From contig CAZXLZ010000067.1 of the NCBI GenBank assembly GCA_964642045.1, forward strand, positions 1 to 5,960: DNA of 5,960 bases, written 5' to 3'. Source of the stretch: RGIG5057 sp964642045. GTDB lineage: Bacteria > Bacillota > Clostridia > TANB77 > CAG-465. The notes below the pieces were generated by a model. It searched no databases and was not told the origin of the DNA. It was given only the letters and a program-made list of their open reading frames with translations. The stretch's first letter is position 1, and each line of letters opens with the position of its first letter. A program made the position numbers and the translations under genes. Positions 1 through 5,293 of the stretch are shown here, in pieces.

Positions 1-92
1 ATGGCATCTTTCAAACTGTACGTACTATACTGATAGATTTCTCCTAATACCTGATTTTCATTTGTATTTATTTCTAAATATTCATTTTTCAA
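1..92 (-). CDS. Hypothetical protein, 5' end only (TTG start)
   Basis: An open frame starts at a TTG codon (92-90) and runs off the window edge after 30 codons and two bases. A strong AGGAGGG Shine-Dalgarno (105-99) lies 6 nt upstream, which is good evidence for a real start. The visible N-terminus begins MKNEYLEINT, continues NENQVLGEIY, then QYSTYSLKDA. It is polar and acidic with no signal peptide or membrane segment. I do not recognise it. In Bacillus the gene after ymdB is spoVS, but these residues do not resemble the SpoVS N-terminus as I remember it. It lies beyond the ymdB terminator and is probably transcribed from its own promoter. That a gene starts here is likely; its function is unknown. 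Confidence 0.65.
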   Translation of the reverse strand, partial: MKNEYLEINTNENQVLGEIYQYSTYSLKDA

Positions 93-98
93 AAAAAT

Positions 99-105
99 CC
101 CTCCT
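99..105 (-). promoter_or_regulatory. Ribosome binding site for the TTG-start partial gene
   Basis: The minus strand reads AGGAGGG, 6 nt before the TTG at 92-90. It decides the start: the nearby ATG (87-85) lies in another frame, and no ATG in the correct frame has comparable spacing. Confidence 0.7.
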
Positions 106-189
106 AAAAATTTATCTACATACAAAAGATGTCTATAATATATATATGTTTATTAATAAATTAAATAACCAAACCTCCTCCTTTCTTTT

Positions 190-217
190 ATTATATAATT
201 TATTAATTGTATTTAAA
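190..217 (-). promoter_or_regulatory. Candidate sigma-A promoter for the downstream partial gene
   Basis: The minus strand has a perfect -10 TATAAT (195-190). A mediocre -35 TTTAAA (217-212) lies 16 bp upstream. It sits between the ymdB terminator and the partial gene at 92-1, where a promoter would be expected. The surroundings are nearly pure A+T, so a chance TATAAT is quite possible. Confidence 0.35.
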
Positions 218-225
218 ATAATATG

Positions 226-272
226 AAAAAGCGCAAGATATCATACCATATAGGTCTACCTTACGCTTTTTT
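226..272 (-). terminator. Intrinsic terminator after ymdB, possibly bidirectional
   Basis: Just past the ymdB stop codon, the minus strand has a stem arm AAAAAGCGTAAG and a returning arm CTTGCGCTTTTT. They form 12 pairs with one G-U, extendable by about three more, around a loop of roughly 17-20 nt. The transcript ends in a U tract. The plus-strand copy also ends in six Ts (267-272), so it could stop transcription both ways, though no plus-strand gene points into it. It closes the rny-ymdB unit. Confidence 0.85.
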
Positions 273-273
273 G

Positions 274-1062
274 TTAATCTATATTCAATCTATAAATATT
301 AATAGGTAAACCTGTATTATCATCTGTTTCTACAACAATTGCATTTAAAAAAGCAACATTATCACTACATTCATATTTTGCATAAGCATTTTCTACAAAC
401 CTCTTTAAAGCAATTTCTTTTTTTAGACCAATTACGCTTTCTTTTGGCCCTGTCATTCCAACATCAGTAATATATGCCATTTTACCATCTATTATCTTTT
501 CATCAGCAGTCTGAACATGTGTATGTGTACCAAACACGCATGTAACATCATTTTTTAAATATAACCCAAAAGCTATCTTCTCTGCTGTTGCTTCCGCATG
601 AAAATCAACAAAAATATACTTTACGCCTTTTTCCTTTAGCTCATTTATTAATTCTTTTGATTTTTCAAATGGAGATACAGTGTTTTTTTCAAACATCTCT
701 CCCATGCACGCTCTTCCAATTAAGTTTATAACTCCAACTTTTATGCCATCTTTTTCTATAACTATACTGGTATTTCCTTTTACATTAGTAACATTTGCAG
801 GTACAAGAAGTCTTTCAAAATTTATATATTCCTCTAGCATTTCTTTCCTATAATATAAATGATTTCCCATAGTTATAACATCTACGCCTAAACTTGTTAT
901 TAAGTCGTATTCTTTCTTTCTAAGGCCTTTACCATGTGCAGAGTTTTCACCATTTACAATAGTAAAATCTATATTATTTTCTTCTTTTATTCTTTCATAC
1001 TCTTCTTTTAGTTTTGTAAGTCCAGGAGTTCCCACTATGTCTCCTACTATTAAAAATTTCAC
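274..1062 (-). CDS. ymdB: YmdB-type metallophosphoesterase (cyclic-nucleotide phosphodiesterase family)
   Basis: Calcineurin-like metallophosphoesterase of the YmdB/TIGR00282 family, a cytoplasmic enzyme with a two-metal centre. Bacillus subtilis YmdB hydrolyses 2',3'-cyclic nucleotides and affects the motility/biofilm decision. Starting at GTG 1062-1060 the protein is 262 aa, against about 264 in B. subtilis. This places the metal ligands at the family positions: D8 in FLIVGD, E39-N40 in NGEN, N67-H68 in GNH, then H155 in DFHAEAT and H180/H182 in GTHTHVQTAD. The conserved ITDVGMTGP follows at 198-206. An in-frame TTG at 1071-1069 would add three residues (MLQ); AAGGAG (1080-1075) is 3 nt from TTG and 12 nt from GTG, so spacing does not settle the start but family alignment favours GTG. 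The gene begins 9-18 nt after rny and is probably cotranscribed with it. After GNH the usual T-W-D is L-Y-Y. Family assignment is secure; function in this organism is inferred. Confidence 0.95.
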   Translation of the reverse strand: MKFLIVGDIVGTPGLTKLKEEYERIKEENNIDFTIVNGENSAHGKGLRKKEYDLITSLGVDVITMGNHLYYRKEMLEEYINFERLLVPANVTNVKGNTSIVIEKDGIKVGVINLIGRACMGEMFEKNTVSPFEKSKELINELKEKGVKYIFVDFHAEATAEKIAFGLYLKNDVTCVFGTHTHVQTADEKIIDGKMAYITDVGMTGPKESVIGLKKEIALKRFVENAYAKYECSDNVAFLNAIVVETDDNTGLPINIYRLNID

Positions 1063-1080
1063 CTGTAACAAACTCTCCTT

Positions 1081-2625
1081 CTATTTTGCAATCTCAGTAA
1101 CTTTGGTCTCACGTATAACATTTACTTTTATCTGTCCTGGGTAGGCCATTTCATCTTCTATTTGTTTTGCGACTTTTCTTGCCATAATTACCATATTCTC
1201 ATCATTTACTACATCTGGTTTTACTATAAGTCTTACTTCACGTCCAGCTTGTATTGCATAAGATTTATCAACACCTTCATAACTATTACATATTTCTTCA
1301 AGTTTCTGAAGTCTTTTTATGTAAGTTTCAACTGTTTCTCTTCTAGCTCCTGGTCTTGATGCAGACACTGCATCTGCTACTTGAACTATGATAGCTTCTA
1401 AAGTTTTTGGTTCTACATCTCCATGATGAGCTTCCATTCCAGATATAACAGCATCACTTTCTTTATATTTTCTTAAAATATCTATACCAATACTTACGTG
1501 TGTTCCTTCTACTTCATGATCCATAGCTTTTCCTATATCATGGAAAAGTCCTGCTCTTTTAGCTATCATTGGATCTATTCCTATTTCACTTGCAATTAAT
1601 CCTGCAATATGTGAAACCTCAATTGAATGATTAAGTACATTTTGACCATAACTTGTTCTAAACTTTAATTTTCCAAGTAAGTTTATAAGATCAGGATGTA
1701 CATTTACTATACCTGTTTCATAAAGAGCTCTTTCTCCCTCTTCTTTTATGGTATTTCCCACTTCAACTTTAGCTTTTTCTATCATATCTTCTATTTTACC
1801 AGGATGTACTCTACCATCTGCTATGAGTCTTTCTATAGCGATTCTTGCTACTTCTCTTCTTACAGGATCAAAACTTGAAAGTACAATAACATCAGGTGTA
1901 TCATCTATTATCAAATCTATCCCTGTAAGTGTTTCAATTGTACGAATATTTCTACCTTCTCTACCTATTATTCTTCCCTTTAAATCATCATTTGGAAGAG
2001 TTACAGTAGTAACAGTTGCCTCAGATGTGTGATCTGCTGCACATCTTTGAATTGATTGAATGATAAGCTCTTTTGCTTTCTTATCTACTTCAAATTTTGC
2101 TTTATCTGTTTCACTTTTTATATATTCAGCCATATCATGAGACATTTCTACTTCTAAATCTTTCATTAGCTGTTTTTTTGCATCTTCAACTGACATTTTT
2201 GATATTTCACTTAAAGCCTGTATTTCTCTTTCTTTTGCTCTATTAAGATCTTCTTCTACTTTTTGAAGCTCATTTTTCTTCTTTATTATATTATTTTCTT
2301 TTTCTTCAATCAAAGTAGCTCTCTTATCTACTAAATCTTGTCTTTGGTTAATTCTTGACTCCATTTCTTGAAGCTCTTTTTTTCTTAGTTTTGCTTCTTT
2401 TTCTACTTCATCTTTTTGTTTTAGCATTTCATCTTTTGCCTGTACAATAGCTTCTTTTTTTATACGTTCAGCATCTTTTTTTGAATTTTCTATAATTCTT
2501 ACTGCTTCTTCTTCAGCACTACCTATCTTTACTTCAGCAGTTCTCTTTCTATAACTACTTCCTACAAAGAAAAATATAATGCCAGCTAAGAGAGCAGATA
2601 CTATAGCAATAACTGCATATAACAT
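1081..2625 (-). CDS. rny: Ribonuclease Y, membrane-anchored endoribonuclease
   Basis: RNase Y makes the initiating endonucleolytic cuts in mRNA turnover and is a partner in the Firmicute RNA-degradation network at the inner face of the membrane. The 514-residue protein (about 520 in B. subtilis) has the full architecture. An N-terminal membrane anchor spans about residues 2-22 and ends in SSYRKR. A long charged coiled coil rich in K/E/Q spans about 35-195. A KH RNA-binding domain covers about 205-270, with its GxxG loop in IIGREGRN (219-226). An HD domain covers about 325-425, with H333 (NHS), the catalytic H362-D363 in FHDIGK, HHGD at 400-403 and D418 in VADAVSASRPGARRE. A conserved C-terminal region contains GREVR and AYPGQIKV. 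The ATG at 2625-2623 has GGAGG (2637-2633) 7 nt upstream. It has its own strong promoter, and ymdB follows within 18 nt. Nothing is truncated and all key residues are present. Confidence 0.98.
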   Translation of the reverse strand: MLYAVIAIVSALLAGIIFFFVGSSYRKRTAEVKIGSAEEEAVRIIENSKKDAERIKKEAIVQAKDEMLKQKDEVEKEAKLRKKELQEMESRINQRQDLVDKRATLIEEKENNIIKKKNELQKVEEDLNRAKEREIQALSEISKMSVEDAKKQLMKDLEVEMSHDMAEYIKSETDKAKFEVDKKAKELIIQSIQRCAADHTSEATVTTVTLPNDDLKGRIIGREGRNIRTIETLTGIDLIIDDTPDVIVLSSFDPVRREVARIAIERLIADGRVHPGKIEDMIEKAKVEVGNTIKEEGERALYETGIVNVHPDLINLLGKLKFRTSYGQNVLNHSIEVSHIAGLIASEIGIDPMIAKRAGLFHDIGKAMDHEVEGTHVSIGIDILRKYKESDAVISGMEAHHGDVEPKTLEAIIVQVADAVSASRPGARRETVETYIKRLQKLEEICNSYEGVDKSYAIQAGREVRLIVKPDVVNDENMVIMARKVAKQIEDEMAYPGQIKVNVIRETKVTEIAK

Positions 2626-2710
2626 TACTCTACCTCCAATATATAATTTTCAATGTCCAACTTTATATATAATAATTTTAATTAATTCCTTTACGTGATA
2701 TATATGTAAA

Positions 2711-2728
2711 CTACACGAAAATGTGTAG
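2711..2728 (-). promoter_or_regulatory. Small hairpin in the rny leader
   Basis: A perfect 6-bp inverted repeat, CTACAC and GTGTAG, is separated by a 6-nt loop. It lies about 85-100 nt upstream of the rny start and 40-60 nt after the predicted transcription start. It has no U-tract, so it is not a terminator. It could be an RNA stem that stabilises or regulates the leader, or a DNA operator palindrome. The repeat is visible in the sequence; any role is inference. Confidence 0.35.
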
Positions 2729-2766
2729 ATGTGTCGGAAAGTATAAAGCACTTAAAATCATAACTT

Positions 2767-2789
2767 TATACACTAGAATTATACACTAA
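2767..2789 (-). repeat. 13-bp-spaced direct repeat over the rny -10 region
   Basis: The 10-mer TAGTGTATAA occurs twice on the minus strand, at 2789-2780 and 2776-2767, with a period of 13 bp. The first copy contains most of the -10 box and the second covers the expected transcription start. It could be an operator, a duplicated -10 region, or a small tandem duplication in AT-rich DNA. Confidence 0.5.
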
Positions 2790-2806
2790 TTTTAATTATA
2801 TATCAA
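2778..2806 (-). promoter_or_regulatory. Sigma-A promoter of rny-ymdB
   Basis: The minus strand has -35 TTGATA (2806-2801), exactly 17 bp, then a perfect -10 TATAAT (2783-2778). The start point should be near 2771, giving a leader of about 145 nt before rny. It lies downstream of the terminator of the preceding operon, so rny-ymdB can be transcribed independently of genes A-E. Confidence 0.85.
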
Positions 2807-2864
2807 GTATTTTTAAAATAAAATATGTTATATATCAATTTAATAACTATATATAGAGATAAGA

Positions 2865-2894
2865 AAAACAAGGAATTTTTTAATCCCTTGTTTT
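2865..2894 (-). terminator. Intrinsic terminator of the five-gene membrane-protein operon
   Basis: Starting 9 nt after the stop codon of gene E, the minus strand reads AAAACAAGGGA, an 8-nt A-rich loop, then TTCCTTGTTTT. This gives 11 pairs with one G-U, followed by one more T and a T-rich stretch. The 5' arm is A-rich and the 3' arm is T-rich, as in rho-independent terminators. It separates the A-E operon from the rny promoter. Confidence 0.8.
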
Positions 2895-2903
2895 AAAATA
2901 ATA

Positions 2904-3509
2904 TTATGTTTCTTTTTTATCAAACAAACTCCAACCATTTGCTGCCAGTGGTGCTAATATTAATCCTATAAATATAAAATAACAAAGCATCAATACAAAA
3001 GATGCAACTGCAAATACCATAGCTGAGTTTAATATTTTATTTCCATAAACTGCTGATAAATTCTCTCTTGTAGCCATTTCACCATTTTCATCTTCAAATA
3101 ATTCAACTGAACCTGAGTTTTGTTTATTTGCCTTTTTGACTACAATGACTCCGGTATCTGATATTTCAACTAAAGTATCCCTAATAGTCATAGTATTTAT
3201 GGTTATTTCAGAATTACTTAGAAGATTATTAGATTGCAGTATTTCATACGCTTCTCTAGCCGCAATCGAAAGCTCATCTTTTTCATCCTGACTAAGAATA
3301 GGAGGTGCAGATGCACCTAAAAGATAAAAAATTACCGCAATGATAGCTGCAGATATAATTATTTTTACTGTAATCAAAAGAGAAGATTTCATTGTTGTAT
3401 TATAAGCTTCATTATACCATTTCTGCAAAATCTTTTTTATTTTTTCTCCCATTTTAACCTTGTACTCATTTTTCTCTAACTTTTTTTCCACGTTTTCATT
3501 TGTTTTCAT
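2904..3509 (-). CDS. Gene E: unknown two-helix membrane protein, fifth of five paralogs
   Basis: 201 residues, not recognised as a named family. A lysine-rich cytoplasmic N-terminus of about 42 residues begins MKTNENVEKK, matching the MKS starts of C and D. Membrane segment 1 spans about 43-65, an extracytoplasmic domain about 66-158, and membrane segment 2 about 160-187, with a short tail ending FDKKET. Right after the first membrane segment comes ILSQDEKDELSIAAREAYEI, the helix motif shared with the other four. A strand-rich half follows (TLVEISDTGVIVVKKA, then SGSVELFEDENGE). The ATG (3509-3507) has GGAGG (3521-3517) 7 nt upstream. It lies 44 nt after gene D and just before the operon terminator. 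It has the longest N-terminus of the set. Topology is inferred from hydrophobicity and the positive-inside rule; function is unknown. Confidence 0.85.
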   Translation of the reverse strand: MKTNENVEKKLEKNEYKVKMGEKIKKILQKWYNEAYNTTMKSSLLITVKIIISAAIIAVIFYLLGASAPPILSQDEKDELSIAAREAYEILQSNNLLSNSEITINTMTIRDTLVEISDTGVIVVKKANKQNSGSVELFEDENGEMATRENLSAVYGNKILNSAMVFAVASFVLMLCYFIFIGLILAPLAANGWSLFDKKET

Positions 3510-3553
3510 AGTATTTCCTCCAGTTAAAAAGTAATATTGTTAATACTGCAAAC

Positions 3554-4108
3554 TTAAATGTTACGTAATGAGCCAAATCCTAGCTTTTTTAATAAATCAA
3601 TAAAAATAATATAAGCAAACATAATAACTACCCATAAAAAAAGGCTAAACAAAACGAAACAAATAGCAGAGAATGTACACGAATCTACTATTTCTTCAAC
3701 ATTACCTTCACTATCTTTAATAATTTTAACATACCCTTTGCGTATATTATACTCATTACTTACTCTTACACTCAGTTCATTCTTAGATTTTGTAATTCTT
3801 ACAAATTTATCACCATAATCATCTGTCAGTTCAAACTCCTCATCATCACTTATTATAACTGGTAACTCTTCCAATAACTCCTCATAAAATATCTCATTTG
3901 CCACAGTCTTCAATTCATTAACTTCATCATCACTAAGATATATTTTTCCTACACAAAATACAAGAATATACGATATAGCAATAGAAATTATGAGCATAAT
4001 AGAAGCGCCAATGAAGCAGTATTTATTATTAGCTTCAATATCAAGTTTTACAAGCTTATTAAAAAGCTTACTAAATACATTTCTTTTTGTACTTTCATTT
4101 GATTTCAT
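3554..4108 (-). CDS. Gene D: unknown two-helix membrane protein, fourth of five paralogs
   Basis: 184 residues from ATG 4108-4106, chosen because AGGAGG (4122-4117) lies 8 nt upstream and the N-terminus MKSNESTKR matches genes C and E. A longer in-frame start at 4153 would read through this ribosome binding site and extend further into gene C. Layout: cytoplasmic N-terminus 1-30, membrane segment 1 about 31-54, extracytoplasmic domain about 55-144, membrane segment 2 about 145-170, tail LLKKLGFGSLRNI. The domain opens with YLSDDEVNELKTVANEIF and continues VIISDDEEFEL, then KNELSVRVSNEY and KGYVKIIKDSEGN. It is closest to gene C along its whole length. Cysteines at 52 and 144 sit at the two membrane borders of the outer domain. 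The start overlaps the end of C by 14 nt, implying translational coupling. No known family; function unknown. Confidence 0.85.
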   Translation of the reverse strand: MKSNESTKRNVFSKLFNKLVKLDIEANNKYCFIGASIMLIISIAISYILVFCVGKIYLSDDEVNELKTVANEIFYEELLEELPVIISDDEEFELTDDYGDKFVRITKSKNELSVRVSNEYNIRKGYVKIIKDSEGNVEEIVDSCTFSAICFVLFSLFLWVVIMFAYIIFIDLLKKLGFGSLRNI

Positions 4109-4622
4109 GATTAGGCCCTCCTGTGGTAAATATATAATGTACACCTTTTCCATATCCGAAATATTTTAAAATCAGTATAACTAAATCGTGACCATAACAA
4201 AGTACTGCTAAAAAGAATAAAGTTATAAATACAAACTCATAAAACGCATTTTCTTCTGAAGATATAGTTTCTTCAGCATTAATACCTCCATAACTATCCT
4301 CAGTAACTATAATTTTTATAATTTTGTTACTGTCTTCCAGAGCTACTGTTAAGTCATTTGCAGATTTAATAACTGTTATAAAATTTTCTTTTTCTTTAGT
4401 TTTTATTTCGATCTCTTCATCACTATTTATAATAATTGGCATATTTTTTTGCTCCAAAAAGATATCAGTAGCTACTCCTTTTAACTTGGTGACTTCTTCT
4501 TCACTAGGGTAACTGCTATTATTAGAGGTACTATATACCAAAATAAAACTTAATGAAACGGAAATTAAAATAAAAATACCAAGAAGTACTCTGAAGTATC
4601 TCTTATTGCCTTCATTATCCAT
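4095..4622 (-). CDS. Gene C: unknown two-helix membrane protein, third of five paralogs, 5' end frameshifted
   Basis: From ATG 4622-4620 the frame gives 175 residues starting MDNEGNKRYF. Membrane segment 1 is at about residues 12-31, the outer domain about 32-126, membrane segment 2 about 128-152. The 23-residue tail is longer than in its relatives and ends GGPNHEIK. The outer domain starts YPSEEEVTKLKGVATDIF and continues IIINSDEEIEI and NDLTVALED, closely paralleling gene D. This ATG has no Shine-Dalgarno (the preceding bases are AGTTCGG). The frame stays open 36 nt further upstream of 4623-4658, encoding SKLGYVLNSIVR, which matches gene D's SKLFNKLVKL. The well-initiated 5' end lies in another frame (4693-4649). 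Adding one A to the A6 run at 4664-4659 would fuse them into a 199-residue protein. The last 14 nt overlap gene D. It may be a recent frameshift, a base-call error in a homopolymer, or a slippage-dependent gene. Confidence 0.7.
   Translation of the reverse strand: MDNEGNKRYFRVLLGIFILISVSLSFILVYSTSNNSSYPSEEEVTKLKGVATDIFLEQKNMPIIINSDEEIEIKTKEKENFITVIKSANDLTVALEDSNKIIKIIVTEDSYGGINAEETISSEENAFYEFVFITLFFLAVLCYGHDLVILILKYFGYGKGVHYIFTTGGPNHEIK
4117..4122 (-). promoter_or_regulatory. Ribosome binding site of gene D inside the 3' end of gene C
   Basis: AGGAGG lies 8 nt before ATG 4108-4106 and within the last codons of gene C (encoding GG of TTGGPNHEIK). It fixes the start of D and shows that D is translated from a site covered by ribosomes finishing C. 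Confidence 0.8.
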
Positions 4623-4648
4623 CCGAACTATACTATTTAAAACATATC

Positions 4649-4693
4649 CTAACTTAGATTTTTTACTTTATCATCAAGCTTAGCTGATTTCAT
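4649..4693 (-). pseudogene. Displaced 5' end of gene C (14 codons, then TAG)
   Basis: ATG 4693-4691 follows GGAGG (4705-4701) by 7 nt, one of the better initiation sites in the operon. It encodes only MKSAKLDDKVKNLS before TAG (4651-4649). The MKS start matches genes D (MKSNES) and E (MKTNEN). The frame turns wrong within GTA-AAA-AAT: one extra A would give KVKKSKLGYV and run straight into gene C. It is therefore read as the original start of gene C cut off by a one-base frameshift. The alternative of a genuine 14-residue peptide is less likely given the homology on both sides of the shift. Confidence 0.75.
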
Positions 4694-4700
4694 AAAAAAT

Positions 4701-4705
4701 CCTCC
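4701..4705 (-). promoter_or_regulatory. Ribosome binding site of the original gene C start
   Basis: GGAGG sits 7 nt before ATG 4693-4691 and is the only good initiation signal between genes B and C. No comparable sequence precedes ATG 4622-4620. This is the main reason to think gene C once began at 4693. Confidence 0.75.
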
Positions 4706-4757
4706 AAAAAAAAGATTTTGTTAATGGTATAAACAATTTTTTGTCAATAACGATATT

Positions 4758-5237
4758 TTATAAATCACCCCTATTTATAATCCAAATTATAAAAATAACA
4801 GCATATAAACAAAGAACAATAGGAAATGCAACTAAAATAGAAATTACAATTATATCATTTTTTCCTTCATCTCTTTCAAAAGATTTGATGCCATCATAAA
4901 CCTTTAAAGTCACTTCTCCCTTAACTGTCGTAACATTAGATTTAACCGTAATCCCTGTAGCATTTCTTTCTACTGAAAAGTCGGTAACATAGCCTTTCTC
5001 TGCATAGTCTTCGGAAATTTCTGATATACCTAAATTTAAATATTCATTTTCGGCTATTATCTCTGCAAATCTAAATTCTTCATCATTAAGCGACCGAAAT
5101 ACACAATTAGACAAAAATGCTGAGATAGCTGCCAAAAGAATTAATGCCATTACAGATAGACAAATAACTTTATGCTTATTAACAAAGCAAGATATTTGTT
5201 TTAAAATCATGCCCCTGTTGTTTGTAGTTTTTTCCAT
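4758..5237 (-). CDS. Gene B: unknown two-helix membrane protein, second of five paralogs
   Basis: 159 residues, no family recognised. A cytoplasmic N-terminus of about 23 residues (MEKTTNNRGM, then a K-containing segment) leads into membrane segment 1 at about 24-46. The outer domain is about 47-127, the smallest of the five. Membrane segment 2 is about 128-154, with a very short tail NRGDL. Just after the first membrane segment, RSLNDEEFRFAEIIAENEY is this protein's version of the shared acidic helix motif. The strand-rich half reads TGITVKSNVTTVKGEVTLKV followed by a DG turn, which aligns with gene A's SITVGLNASKYIGKVIL. The ATG (5237-5235) has AGGAG (5251-5247) 9 nt upstream. It is 56 nt after gene A and 64 nt before the original start of gene C. 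Function unknown. Confidence 0.85.
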   Translation of the reverse strand: MEKTTNNRGMILKQISCFVNKHKVICLSVMALILLAAISAFLSNCVFRSLNDEEFRFAEIIAENEYLNLGISEISEDYAEKGYVTDFSVERNATGITVKSNVTTVKGEVTLKVYDGIKSFERDEGKNDIIVISILVAFPIVLCLYAVIFIIWIINRGDL

Positions 5238-5293
5238 GGTAAATTTCTCCTAAATGTAATTAATTTTGGGTTTTTTCTTATATTGTTTTACAG

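Noticed and set aside
93..183. A small gene initiated by AAGGAGGAGG at 183-174
   Set aside because: The first frame from the adjacent TTG stops after three codons and the next ATG (119-117) is followed at once by TAG, so no peptide is supported.
1162..2032. Open frames on the plus strand inside rny (1162-1359, 1696-1878, 1748-2032)
   Set aside because: They lie antisense to the coiled-coil, KH and HD coding sequence of an unmistakable rny, have F/Y/S-rich shadow composition, and no family resemblance.
4109..4153. Longer N-terminus for gene D beginning at 4153
   Set aside because: The extra 15 codons include the AGGAGG ribosome binding site of the 4108 start, and only the shorter form gives the MKSNES start shared with C and E.
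4324..4512. Plus-strand open frame opposite gene C
   Set aside because: It is antisense to the conserved outer domain of gene C and its composition mirrors that strand. No reason to think it is translated.
4718..4736. Inverted repeat TTGTTTAT/ATTAACAA before gene C, followed by a T run on the minus strand
   Set aside because: It is considered a terminator or attenuator only weakly: the stem has a mismatch, one G-C pair per arm and very low stability. In this AT-rich gap it may well be chance.
4742..4747. Perfect -35 hexamer TTGACA (minus strand) between genes B and C
   Set aside because: No -10 resembling TATAAT lies 16-18 bp downstream (TTAACA at 17 bp is poor; TATACC is far too close), so an internal promoter is not supported.
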